Shown here piece by piece: positions 45,222-62,598 of a stretch of DNA of 64,000 nt. The first letter of the stretch is position 1, and each line of letters opens with the position of its first letter. Origin of the DNA: Theocolax elegans (Eukaryota > Arthropoda > Insecta > Hymenoptera > Cerocephalidae); assembly GCA_026168455.1 (NCBI GenBank), contig CM047427.1:11499505-11563504 (forward strand). Reading direction: 5' to 3'. The notes beneath the pieces are model-generated. The model made no database searches, had not been told where the DNA came from, and saw only the letters and a list, made by a program, of their open reading frames with translations. Both the position numbers and the translations under genes were made by a program.

Positions 45222-45627
45222 ATAAATGGGGTTTCATTAAAAAAAATAGTGTGACCTGGAGTAACGTTGAAGATGAGGCTCAAGGTCTAATTTAAGGTCA
45301 CCATTCGTAACCTTAAATTACTTAAATTATCTGACGCTTTTGTTGTATAGTATTAATAACTGTGTTTTAAAAATTACAATTATAGTAGACATTATATTTA
45401 ATTACAGTTGATATAGGCTCATCATTGTATTGATAATAACAAATAAATAAAAGACTTGATCTCTTCGAGCTAATGTAATTTTATTGCCACATTTGATCAC
45501 TGACATGCAGACTAACATGGAACATCAGAAGATGCACGAAAAAAGAGAACATTTAACAGTTGCAACGAAATTCTAGCAACAGCTCTGAAGATGTAACTGT
45601 ATTAAGTAGTTAGACTGCCGAAATATT
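45222..45627. repeat. Segment with third copy at 47352-47756
   Basis: The last 400 bp of unit 3 (AATAAATGGGGTTTCATTAA to GCCGAAATATTGG) occur a third time at 47352-47756, between the two copies of the fold-back element. Confidence 0.9.
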
Positions 45628-45745
45628 GGACGTTTTGATTTTTTAATGAAAAAGCATTTATTAAATAATAATTGAATAAACAATGTTTGATCGGTAATTA
45701 TTGATCTAAAACGGCATAATCTTTCACCCAACATCGTGATCAAAT

Positions 45746-47330
45746 CGACGGCTCCTATTCATAAAGTCCTATCTCAAAAATTAATTAAAAAATGTCCTAA
45801 CTCAAGAATAATTCTATAAAGTCCTAACTGAAAAGAAAATTCTATAAGGTCCTATCTCGAAAAAAAATTTAGTCAGTATTATAAGGTCCTATCTCGGAAG
45901 TCAATTTTATAAGTCCTATCTCAAATGCAATTCAATAAAGTTCGATCATAAATGTCAATTTTTTTTAAGCCCCCCCCCCCCCCCCTTCCTTTAATACACT
46001 TTCTCTTAAGGTGATGTGATACCCATTAAACAAAATCAGTATTTATGTTTTCTCAAGCAAACAGTATACTTATCGAAAAAAACGCTCTGTAACGGTGTTG
46101 TATTTATATTAAAGATAGTCTATGAATTTTTTCAAATTTTTTATCTTGTTTTTAGATATTATTACCGACCAAAAATGGTTATTTCGATATAATTCATTTT
46201 AAATTAATTATTTTGAAAAATCGCTGTGTAACGGTATTCTATTTGCTTCAATATTACCTGTAAATTTTTTCAGATTTTTAATTCCATTAGTTTTTTAAAT
46301 TTTTGGGATTTTAGATGTAGGTACCTGTAATTTGGGTATCACATCGCCTTAACTCATAAAATTATAATAATATTGATAATTTATATAATTTGAAAACTAT
46401 TAGTTATCATATAATATAATATAAATTATATTGTCATAGACATATATTTATATATATTATATTATATATTATATTATATTTTATTATACTATATTTATTA
46501 TATTTGTTTCTCTTAAAAAATTGCCGTTCTCATAACATTGAAGTAAAGGTAACATTTTTTATTCAATATCACAAATTTCAAAACTGAATCTAAAAAAAAT
46601 TGCGGCAGATTCAGGCCCATCTCTGTCGGCAAGTACATTTTAAATGTCTTACTTTTTTATTTTCTTTTTAAATGAATTACTTATATATTTTGACCTCTTA
46701 AATAATCTACTTATATATATATAGTATAATATATATATATATATATCTATAGATATATTATGATATATATTTAAATAGATCCAATTGGCAGAATATTTAC
46801 CCTAGTGGAAAAGTGAACATTTTTTGGTTAAGTGAAACGTTTTTTCGGGCATTAATGTACGATTTATGGCCATTTTAATGGCAATGGCCAATTTCTTGTC
46901 TAAAAAACGTTTCATAAATGCTCGAATTTCCACCTGGATACAAAATTCAAATTTTAATATTTTTTTATATACTAAAATCTCGATAACGAGGTTAATGAAA
47001 TATAATATATTCGGTAAAAGTGTACTCTTTACATGAGCATTATTATCCGATTCTGCATATATATTTATATTTTTAGATAAAGGTGTAAATATTATTTTTA
47101 TAATTATTGTTTTTATTAAAAAACGTATTGTTTAATGATTTTGTAGCTTTCAAATTTGAGATGAGATAGGACTTTATAGAACTGACTTTTCAGATAGGAC
47201 TTTATAAAATTGTACTTCTGAGATAGGACTTTATAGAATTATAATTAAGATAGGATCTTATAAAATTTCTTTAAGATAGGACTATATAGAAATGACTTCT
47301 GGTATAGGACTTTATGAATAGGAGCCGTCG
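45746..47330. mobile_element. Fold-back TIR element with AAAGTCCTATCTC subterminal repeats, copy 1
   Basis: The left end CGACGGCTCCTATTCATAAA and inverted right end TTTATGAATAGGAGCCGTCG are perfect for at least 27 bp. AAAT flanks both sides (possible target duplication). Next to each end, about six degenerate copies of a unit built on AAAGTCCTATCTC run inward, in opposite orientations on the two sides. The interior has a 16-base C run (45970-45985), a nested TTAA-flanked MITE and AT-rich sequence. No coding capacity. Confidence 0.8.
46010..46348. mobile_element. TTAA-flanked MITE (piggyBac-like), copy 1
   Basis: Left end GGTGATGTGATACCCA, inverted right end TGGGTATCACATCGCC with one mismatch, flanked by TTAA at 46006-46009 and 46349-46352. 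TTAA target duplication is characteristic of piggyBac-type elements. No transposase. Confidence 0.75.
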
Positions 47331-47351
47331 AAATTATGGATTTAAAAATCT

Positions 47352-47756
47352 AATAAATGGGGTTTCATTAAAAAAAATAGTGTGACCTGGAGTAACGTTG
47401 AAGATGAGGCTCAATTTAAGGTCACTATTCCTAACCTTAAATTACTTAAATTATCTGACGCTTTTGTTGTATAGTATTAATAACTGTGTTTTAAAAATTA
47501 CAATTATAGTAGACATTATATTTAATTACAGTTGATATAGGCTCATCATTGTATTGATAATAACAAATAAATAAAAGACTTGATCTCTTCGAGCTAATGT
47601 AATTTTATTGCCACATTTGATCACTGACATGCAGACTAACATGGAACATCAGAAGATGCACGAAAAAAGAGAACATTTAACAGTTGCAACGAAATTCTAG
47701 CAACAGCTCTGAAGATGTAACTGTATTAAGTAGTTAGACTGCCGAAATATTGGACC
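47352..47756. repeat. Third copy of the unit 3 tail
   Basis: Matches 42977-43381 and 45222-45627, ending in the same CCGAAATATTGG junction word. It shows that a larger unit (unit 3 tail plus fold-back element) was itself duplicated. Confidence 0.9.
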
Positions 47757-47954
47757 CAAATGATAGGAATCTTTACCTTTCAATCCAAACATTACATCTA
47801 AAATGTTGAATTAAAAATATGAAAAATATCGTACGGATAGCTTAAAACATAAGACAGGGTCTCGATGTTTCGATTTTTTTTAATAATAATTGAGTAAATA
47901 ATTTTTGGTCGGTCAAAATAGGCATAAACTTTCAACCCAACATCGTGATCAAAT

Positions 47955-53670
<5,716 letters not shown>

Positions 53671-56173
53671 TTATAAACTTCCTTCGGAGAAAAACGTATT
53701 TAAGATCATCGTGGTTTCGGGATCGCCGCCGAACTCCTTAGCGTAATCGAAGAAACAGTCGAACAATTTACATGGATCGTCCAGTACTGGAAAAGATTAA
53801 AATTTTTTTAGTCTATTTAAATACACGAATGAGTAAGAAAAGAAAAAATAAGAAATCTTTACAGTGCTTGCAAACGTCCAATGCTTTGTAGACGTGTTTG
53901 TTTAATACTACTTGATTTTCTGGTTTAGCTTTCTCCAATTCTTTTTTCAGCTCGTCCTCGATGACGTACTGTAATCAAATCATCACGATAGATCGATCAA
54001 ATTTAACGTACACAGCGCAACCAAGCGGTACGTGCATCATAGTAAAATTTAAAATATGTAAACTTATTAATAATCTCTTGTTTCAATAGTAAATTTAACT
54101 TACGAATTTTAGTTTTCTCAGCGCGCAAAATGAGAGGCAGAGCGTTTTATTGAAATCTTCTTGAGTACCGTAAAGATGTAGTTTGAATTCTTGAAAATAA
54201 AAATAAAAATGTAATATGCGTAAGTTCAAAATTATTGAATAGTGAGAGATGTAATTATTCTTTGTTCTTACCTTTGTCAAAACCAAGCGTTGTACCGCAC
54301 GTTTGCATCGCCTCCATGAATTCTTTAAGATTTATTTTTTTAGGGTTCAATTCTTTTCTAATCTGTAATTTATAGAAAATTAATAAAACATTTATATTAT
54401 TTGATGCACGTCGAATACAACATTAATTTTTCACCGTTACAATCGATTTTTAGTATAATACAGAAGATAAAATTTAATTTTCCTTCCAATTGGTTATAAA
54501 ATTGGTCGATTACAACAATCGGTATAATTTACATCGTATATAATTAATTGTTTACAATCGTAAATCGTGATTCAAATTTTATTTACATTGAAATTATGTT
54601 TCGACAAGGGGTAATAAAAGTGACCATAATATGTTTGTAGAAGGAAAGCACCATACTTTTTACGGTGTTGTTGAGGCAAGAAAAATATTAGGACGTTGCA
54701 CGTTTACAATTTTTTAAATAAACTGCCTCATCAATTTTTGGACAAATAGAGTTCGACACAAATTTGATTAACATTCATCTAAAATTTTCCTATTACACAA
54801 AATTAAAATATTTCATAGGTAATTAACGCGTTTATCAATTTAATCGTTTAATACGCGAGATTATTGTAATAAATAATTGACATATTCGTATAAGTTGTTT
54901 ATTTAATTACAAAGAATCGATGTTGTTAGGGTGACGGAGATTTGTGTCGGCAATTTTGTTATCGCGTCTAAGAAAATTAATTACTTCAAGGAAATCGACA
55001 AGTTGGGGTGAAAACGATTATTTTATATCGAATCGGCGGTTCATTCAAAACAAACATTTGGATAATAACGACAATTTATCTGTCATTATTATTTTATACA
55101 CAATGTGCGTGTAATAGTTTAATAGTTTAATTATTATTTGTTGTTCGATGGTTCGAGTTTTGTGGTGAGGATAAACGCGATGACGATGAAAAAAAATATA
55201 AACCGGGAATAGTAATCATCTTTAATGAGTTAATAAATTTTTTAATTTTAGTTAGAAGTCATGCTATAAAATACAAATTGTTCGTAGAAATTTGAAAATA
55301 GTTCGACGAATCACGGTATTAACGAGATTTCGAATACTGAAAACAGGATTCTACTACTTTTCTTTTTTACATTAGCGAAGGAAATGCTATTTTATAGAAA
55401 AATTGATTCGTCTAATTTGGAAATCTACACTTTCGCAGAAAAAGAAAATGATTGCATTCGAAGCGAGGTATTTGAAGATAGAATTACATTGAATTAAATG
55501 GATAATTTATATGAATTGGTTTATTTATTTAAAATAAAACAAATAAAGTTATTTACTTTTATTGAGCAATTTATTAATTATGTGCAGAGATATTAAAATG
55601 TAAATAAATTATTTTTGCATTATACTTTTTGGACTACCCCCATTTTCGAGTAAAAATTATCTACCAATGATTGTGTATACAATTTTTATTTTAAAAAAAC
55701 TTTCTTCTCAGGAAGTCACCCTAACATGTTCTTAACAACACTGAAGATTTAACTTCGCATTTTTAATTTAAATTTTTAACCATCATTTTGCGTTAATAAA
55801 GGCAGATCCCTGCAATTGAGCGTTAGGTTCAAAGGCTTTCGAATCAATTTCACATTTTACTTAAATTTAAAAAATGTGTTATAAAAAATAAATAACAAAA
55901 GAAATAATAAATCATTCAAAATTGTAACAATATTTTTTAGATTTCATCCTCTTCGGATAAGACATCGTATTAAAAAATAAACAATTAAAATATTGTCAAT
56001 AGGAGAAAAACAAACGCAAATTTATTTCTAACTACAGATGAATAATACAGGTGCGTTGCTTTACGTAAAAGCAAAAAAGAAGAGGTGCGAAATGCGATAG
56101 ACAATCTAATAAATAATATTACCCCTTGAATGGCAACGATGCAGTACGCAAAAACAAAGAGGATCTGCTTCAT
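53671..56173 (-). CDS. Odorant-binding protein gene E (divergent, C5-x4-C6)
   Basis: Exons, minus strand: 56173-56123, 54362-54272, 54189-54104, 53968-53863, 53786-53671 (51, 91, 86, 106, 116 nt), 149 aa, phases 0,1,0,1. The signal peptide is MKQILFVFAYCIVAIQG; the mature start is IRKELNPKKINLKEF. The cysteines are QTCGTT, LCLSFC (C2-x3-C3), DVCKHL and PCKLFDCF, so C5 and C6 are only four residues apart instead of the usual eight. The C-terminal tail is long (about 27 residues after C6, ending NTFFSEGSL). Five exons and the phase pattern match genes A-D, which supports common ancestry; spacing and exon lengths ally it with gene F. Presumably a secreted ligand carrier; the altered cysteine spacing may change the fold of the C-terminal helix. 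Exon 1 is 1.76 kb from exon 2. Confidence 0.87.
54363..56122. other. Gene E intron 1, nothing recognised
   Basis: 1.76 kb of AT-rich sequence without a repeat pair or reading frame of note. Confidence 0.5.
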
Positions 56174-56289
56174 GATGTAATCGTAAATCTATATGTATAT
56201 TATACTATATATATGTATATGTATAGGCGCGTTGTTGCGTAATTCTCTCTTATAGGAAGACAACTGAATTCCAACCCATGGTTTTTAAG

Positions 56290-56298
56290 CCTTTTATA
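56290..56298 (-). promoter_or_regulatory. TATA box of OBP gene E
   Basis: TATAAAAGG on the minus strand, about 120 bp upstream of the ATG. Copied at 57893-57901 by the tandem duplication. Confidence 0.55.
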
Positions 56299-56486
56299 CC
56301 GTGAGAATTATCAGCGTGCAAAGGGAAAAAATCGACGTTTCCCCTGTAAGAAAGCAACGCCCGCATTTCTTATTTTCCTACTCTATTGATGAAACGGGAC
56401 TTTTTTTCTCTATTTTTCATTTCCGCATTCACTCTCGGTATAATACTAATCTCGTTGTTTACTTCGCAATGTTTATTTAACGTTTG

Positions 56487-56533
<47 letters not shown>

Positions 56534-56880
56534 ATCCTCTCGCTCGGTTTTAAATTTAATTTTAATTTAATTAACGTAGATTAAAAATCAATACATGCAC
56601 AAGTCGCATGACCGTAACGTTTCGTTTATCAACAACTCGACCACTTATACAACCGTACTCTCGACGATTTATATACATATTATAAGTTGGATATAAATAT
56701 ATATATATATATATATACACATGGATTTTTATCGTTAATCGTTGTATAATAAACACTAGGTTTTATTTCCAGACAAACATTCGTTTATTTATAGAAATTT
56801 GGAAACGTAATGGATATTACATACATGGTGATTATATATAATTATTTGTCACATGTAAATTGGATTTAACATGAGAATTT

Positions 56881-57708
56881 CTATAGAAAATCGACTAAAC
56901 CCTTGGCAGCGAAAAATCGTTTGGTGATGTCGCTCGATTCCGTGGCAGAGGCCCAATGATTTTTCAATTCCTTGAACATGCACCTCACCAATTCGCAGTG
57001 GACGTTACCTGAACAAAATGTGTATGTGTATGTATTGAGACAATTTATTATCAAGTATATATATTGTCACGTACACTTAATTATTATTTTTTACTATAAT
57101 ATGTCACGTTTTACATATATATTATAGTAATTTATATATTATAGATATATTATATTTTAGGTACATGTTATTATGGAAATTTATTATAGTATAAAATAAT
57201 AATTAAGATTTTAGAAATTAAAATAATTTCGTTAATAAAATATTCGATGAAACGTATATAATATATTTCTTACCGTTGCGACACGCGTTGTAAACCGAGA
57301 AGAATATAGTCCTCTCTTCGGTGTCGCCTTCGGTGAAGTAAGTTTCCGCTTTGCTTTCGTCAATCGTACCATCGCTTTTCATCTATTTTTTTCAACGAGA
57401 CGATCCGTTTAAAAAAATGATATAATTTACGTCGAACTAATCATTATCATTATTATTATTATCGACTTACAATTCCATAATCTCTGTATATGCAAGCGGC
57501 GCCGCAGTATATCTGCTCGTCGGTCACGTTTACGTTTTCGTTATGAAGAATTTCTTGATACACGGCAAATCGTAATGAACGTTAATATACCAATTACAGA
57601 TTTTATTGCAATAATGTCAAATTATAATTCGTTACCTGGATTGATCCCGTACTCGACGAGGCACGTTTCGTTTATCTTCAAACCGAAGTCACCTTTGTTT
57701 ATCAATCC
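56881..57708 (-). pseudogene. OBP gene F copy lacking exon 1 (exons 2-5, open)
   Basis: Exons 57708-57636, 57553-57471, 57382-57274 and 57008-56881 (73, 83, 109, 128 nt) are fully open and match gene F; exon 4 lacks the frameshift seen in the other copy. Cysteines are ETCLVE, YCGAAC (C2-x3-C3), NACRNG and HCELVRC (C5-x4-C6). The signal-peptide exon is missing because the duplication ends in intron 1. In its place is a copied E promoter and ATG (57776), whose reading runs straight toward exon 2 but two bases out of frame. It could also be spliced from the real exon 1 at 59457, skipping the damaged copy. Confidence 0.75.
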
Positions 57709-57759
57709 CTGCACGCGAAGAAGAAAGAAAACATGTTACTTGTATTATATATAAAAAGA

Positions 57760-58089
57760 AAGAGGATCTGCTTCATGATGTAATCGTAAATCTATATGTA
57801 TATTATACTATATATATGTATATGTATAGGCGCGTTGTTGCGTAATTCTCTCTTATAGGAAGACAACTGAATTCCAACCCATGGTTTTTAAGCCTTTTAT
57901 ACCGTGAGAATTATCAGCGTGCAAAGGGAAAAAATCGACGTTTCCCCTGTAAGAAAGCAACGCCCGCATTTCTTATTTTCCTACTCTATTGATGAAACGG
58001 GACTTTTTTTCTCTATTTTTCATTTCCGCATTCACTCTCGGTATAATACTAATCTCGTTGTTTACTTCGCAATGTTTATTTAACGTTTG

Positions 58090-58134
<45 letters not shown>

Positions 58135-59355
58135 ATCCTCTCGCTCGGTTTTAAATTTAATTTTAATTTAATTAACGTAGATTAAAAATCAATACATGCA
58201 CAAGTCGCATGACCGTAACGTTTCGTTTATCAACAACTCGACCACTTATACAACCGTACTCTCGACGATTTATATACATATTATAAGTTGGATATAATAT
58301 ATATATATATATATATACACATGGATTTTTATCGTAATCGTTGTATAATAAACACTAGGTTTTATTTCCAGACAAACATTCGTTTATTTATAGAAATTTG
58401 GAAACGTAATGGATATTACATACATGGTGATTATATATAATTATTTGTCACATGTAAATGGATTTAACATGAGAATTTCTATAGAAAATCGACTAAACCC
58501 TTGGCAGCGAAAAATCGTTTGGTGATGTCGCTCGATTCCGTGGCAGAGGCCCAATGATTTTTCAATTCCTTGAACATGCACCTCACCAATTCGCAGTGGA
58601 CGTTACCTGAACAAATGTGTATGTGTATGTATTGAGACAATTTATTATCAAGTATATATATGTAATCTTAATTATTATCTTTTACTATAATAATTTCACG
58701 TTTGTACATATATTATAGTAATTATATATTATAGATATATTATATTTTAGATACATGTTTATGGTAATTTATTATAGTATAAAATATTAATTAAGATTTT
58801 AGAAACTAAAATAATTTCGTTAATAAAATATTCGATCAAACGTAAATATATTTCTTACCGTTGCGACACGCGTTGTAAACCGAGAAGAATATAGTCCTCT
58901 CTTCGGTGTCGCCTTCGGTGAAGTAAGTTTCCTGCTTTGCTTTCGTCAATCGTACCATCGCTTTTCATCTATTTTTTCAACGAGACGATCCGTTTAAAAA
59001 AAATGATATAATTACGTCGAACTAATCATTATCATTATTATTATTATCGACTTACAATTCCATAATCTCTGTATATGCAAGCGGCGCCGCAGTATATCTG
59101 CTCGTCGGTCACGTTTACGTTTTCGTTATGAAGAATTTCTTGATACACGGCAAATCGTAATGAACGTTAATATACCAATTACAGATTTTATTGCAATAAT
59201 GTCAAATTATAATTCGTTACCTGGATTGATCCCGTACTCGACGAGGCACGTTTCGTTTATCTTCAAACCGAAGTCACCTTTGTTTATCAATCCCTGCACG
59301 CGAAGAAGAAAGAAACATGTTACTTATGTGTATATATATATATAAAAAAAGAAAG
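57760..59355. repeat. Tandem duplication unit 4, copy 2 (1.6 kb)
   Basis: Head-to-tail copy of 56157-57759, with E promoter, (TC)n run (58093-58127) and F exons 2-5. Confidence 0.92.
57774..57901 (-). promoter_or_regulatory. Duplicated gene E promoter with start codon, in front of F copy
   Basis: TATAAAAGG at 57901-57893 and ATG at 57776 followed by AAGCAGATCCTCTTT, the first codons of gene E (MKQILF). After that the duplication junction replaces E sequence with F intron 1 sequence. See finding on promoter capture. Confidence 0.6.
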
Positions 59356-59457
59356 AACGGATAAGGAAGCAGAACAAAATAAATATAAATAATAATGTTC
59401 GTATACCCCAAAAGCTCCAGCGAAGCACAAAACGAACACAAAGCCAATTTTATCCAT
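58479..59457 (-). CDS. Odorant-binding protein gene F (divergent, C5-x4-C6; frameshift in exon 4)
   Basis: Exons, minus strand: 59457-59407, 59293-59221, 59138-59056, 58968-58859, 58606-58479. Exon 1 is the signal peptide MDKIGFVFVLCFAGAFG; the mature start is GLINKGDFGLKINET. The cysteines are ETCLVE, YCGAAC, NACRNG and HCELVRC, with C5-x4-C6 as in gene E, and a 35-residue tail after C6. Without the frameshift it would be about 147 aa, phases 0,1,0,1. Exon 4 here is 110 nt, one base longer than in the copy at 57382-57274 (TTTCCTGCTTT versus TTTCCGCTTT near 58933), which breaks the frame. Either this copy is damaged and exon 1 is spliced to the intact proximal exons, or the extra base is a sequencing error. 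Confidence 0.78.
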
Positions 59458-59533
59458 GACTGCGAGAGAGAAGCGTACGAGCGTTCCAAAAAAGGTGCAA
59501 ACTCTGTGTAACTGCAATTAAGCCCCTGGCTCA

Positions 59534-59543
59534 CCTTTTTATA
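59534..59543 (-). promoter_or_regulatory. TATA box of OBP gene F
   Basis: TATAAAAAGG on the minus strand, about 77 bp upstream of the ATG, with GCAGTTACACAG about 30 bp downstream as a likely initiator. Confidence 0.6.
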
Positions 59544-60041
59544 ATACGAAAAATATCATCTATTTCGCAAAATCACCCGCATTATTTTCTCCCTCTCTGT
59601 CTCTCTCTCGAACTATACAATTATAAACGATAAAAAAGTAAAAAAATTTTCACTTATTTTTGATAATACATATACATACACAAATATATAGGTATATATG
59701 GTATATGTACGTATGATATATGAGTGAGCGTGAGAGTGTGTGTGCCGCGATTTAATTATTGTTTGCGTGAAATTTCACTTACGGAAATGTACGAATGCCT
59801 CGACCTCAGTCAATATAAAGTACAGTTATATTTGCAGAAACGCGCAATTGGTATATGGATCGAAAAAATGTCATCGTTTACTGGCGGAGGGGTTCCCATC
59901 TATAGCTTGCTTGGTACACTCTGTATATGTAAGAACGACTTATTAATTAAGATAACGAGAGTGCTCTCGTAGCAATCTGTTTGCTTTTATATGTGAATTA
60001 TACTCGTGAATTATATCATTTTTATCGATAAGATAGATTTA

Positions 60042-60072
<31 letters not shown>

Positions 60073-60989
60073 CCGTCGTAGAACTCTGCTATAGAAATGT
60101 TAATGGATTATTACAATTATTAATAAGCTATTTGTGATACTTAATTCTATTATTATTTCGTTATAAAACATAAAAATAAAATATTTATTCACATAATTTA
60201 ATATGTGAAAATATTCACGTAATATACATATATTGTAATATTGATAATTGAATCTATATGATCGTAATTAAAGATATTTTAAATAAGTTTTGATTAACAA
60301 GTTAACCGTAAATAATGGTTGAATTTCTATACGAAAATACGAAAATTGATGTGTTTCAAAAATATCGATGTACAATTACAAGATTTCAAAATTAATTGAA
60401 AACATTTTTTGACCATTAATTACGTGGTTAAATGGCCAATTTTAGGTAATAATAAATATGCCATTTTTTTAATGGAACGTGAACCTCAAATATAAGAAAA
60501 GTTTCGTAACTGTGTTGTATTTTTTTATAATTAAAAAATAATATATTACACACCTAGGGAGGTAAAATATTGGTCAGCCCATAGCACATGTAAATTGACA
60601 CCCGAGCCGAAGGTGAGGAAAAATTTTTATTGCTAAATCAGCTAGATTTTCGGGTAATTGGGAAGCATTATTTTATAGCTATATATATTTCCGACCAAAA
60701 ATGGTTATTTATATAGGTATAGATTTTTATTAATTAATTAATAATTATTTAATAAAAATCTATAGACATGGTATTCTACATTTAGTCTTTAATATTTATC
60801 TTTTAATATTTTTTTATTCTATTAATTTTTCGTGCAATTATAGGTTTAAAATTGGGACTCTGTAGGTAGGATTTTGCAAGGTTTATCGGTGTCACAACCC
60901 CCTAATTCTAAATGACGATTAATTAAGTAATTTAGTAACATCAAGACGTAACAATAATATAGTTACGTCTTGATGTTAGTAAATATATA
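59544..60989. other. Upstream region of gene F, nothing certain
   Basis: AT-rich with a (GAGTGTG)-like patch near 59720-59745, an AT run at 60041-60059 and a 17-bp perfect hairpin at 60936-60978. Short open frames at 59724-59972 show no family resemblance. Confidence 0.45.
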
Positions 60990-62598
60990 TATATGGGTGG
61001 TTCTCTGTGACATAGAAGATGAAAAAAATAAATATTGCTATAACTGTGGGAATATGTTTTAGAGGTATCCAGTAGTTCTCCTGAATTTTTTCAGATTTTT
61101 TCTGGGCCATTATTTTAAGCTACAGAGAGTCAAAGTTGACATTTTAGCACTTTTTTGCATTATATGCCCATTTTCATGAATTTTTAGCTCCCAGGGGATG
61201 CATTTTTCACTAAAACATAAGTATGACTTTTTTTGTAAAATTTTCCGAACTTTTCATTAAAAATACTTTTTAAAGACGTAAATGTATGCTGTCACACTCT
61301 TGTAAGCCATTTAAACCTTAAATAGTGAAAATCAGCAATTCTGCTCCGGACTCTGGTAACCTAATACTGTCTAAAAGATGTCTTTTTATAGTCAGAAACT
61401 GCCTAAAAATTTCCAGAGTGAGTCTAAATCATTAAGATCACTTATGGTCAAAATATCCGGGAAAAGTGCCCGAAATATTAATAGAAATGTATATTTGTTG
61501 CCTTATAACGATGAATCTAGTAGCATGATCATTGCAAAAAAATTTGTGCACTTACCTTGGAGTGGTAGAAAAGTATCTTCACTTGTTTCAGTATCCATCT
61601 AATCCCTGTAAGCTGCTAAAAATACAAATATTATTATACAAATGTAAAAAATTAATTTTTAAAACATTTATAATGCTGAAATTTTAGTTTTACATCCCTT
61701 ACAGAATTATATACTAATCTGAGGATTACTATAAATAAGATAACATCATTATAAAATAACTGAATAGACGTAATTAATACAAAAGATATTAAATAATCGG
61801 ATATATAATTATATGAATAATATGATAACGTGACAGTGACAAGTTTGTGAATCTAACAATGTATTGCTGAATAATAATAATAATAATGTTGATACTTTTA
61901 TAGTAATCCTCAGATTAGTATTATAATTCCTGTAAGCGATGTAAAACTAAAAATCCAGCATTATAATGTTTAAAAAATAATTTTTATAATTTTATAATAA
62001 TATTTGTATTTTTAGCAGCTTACAGGGGATTAGATGGATACTGAAACATGTTGAGATACTTTTCTACTACTCCAGATAAGTGCATAAATTTTTTTGCATG
62101 ATCATGGTACTAGATTCATCGTTATAATGCAACAAATATACATTTCTTTAATATTTCGGGCACTTTTCCCGGATATTTTGACCATAAGTGGTCTTAATGA
62201 TTTAGACCCACTCTGAAAATTTTTAGGCAGTTTCTAACTATAAAAAGACATCTTTTAGACAGTATTAGGTTACCAGAGTCCGGAGCAGAATTGCTGATTT
62301 TCACTATTTAAGGTTAAAAGTATTTTTAGTGAAAAGTTCGGAAAATTTTACAAAAAAAGTCATAGTTATGTTTTTAGTGAAAAATGCATCCCCTGGGAGC
62401 TACAAATTCATGAAAATGGGCATAGAATGCAAAAAAGTTCTAAAATGTCAACTTTGACTCTCTGTAACTTAAAATAATGGCCCAGAAAAAATCTGAAAAA
62501 ATTCGGGAGAACTACTGGATACCTCTAAAACATATTCCCACAGTTATAGCAATATTTATTTTTTTCATCTTCGATGTCACAGAGAACCTCCCATATAT
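60990..62598. mobile_element. Giant palindromic (fold-back) element, copy 1
   Basis: Left end TATGGGTGGTTCTCTGTGAC, inverted right end GTCACAGAGAACCTCCCATA. The arms of about 750 bp match closely inward as far as ACTAATCTGAGGATTACTAT and its inverse, leaving a loop near 61760-61880 with an AAT microsatellite. The left arm has an extra 60 bp or so near 61270-61315. Short frames in the arms (ISGKSARNINRNVYLL) are mirror copies, with no recognised domain. Non-autonomous fold-back DNA element. Confidence 0.8.

Larger units (their letters stand above)
43382..45627. repeat. Tandem duplication unit 3, copy 2 (2.25 kb)
   Basis: Head-to-tail copy of 41181-43381, with promoter and exons 1-3 of gene D. 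Confidence 0.92.
56157..57759. repeat. Tandem duplication unit 4, copy 1 (1.6 kb)
   Basis: Breakpoints lie inside gene E exon 1 (AAAGAGGATCTGCTTCAT) and inside gene F intron 1. Includes the E promoter, a (TC)n run (56490-56528) and F exons 2-5. Confidence 0.92.

Noticed and set aside
59724..59972. 82-residue open frame upstream of gene F
   Set aside because: No recognised domain, a second overlapping frame is equally open, and no supporting context; treated as chance.
61378..61602. 74-residue frame in the giant palindrome
   Set aside because: Mirrored in the other arm and broken by indels in the second element; no domain recognised, so not annotated as a gene.
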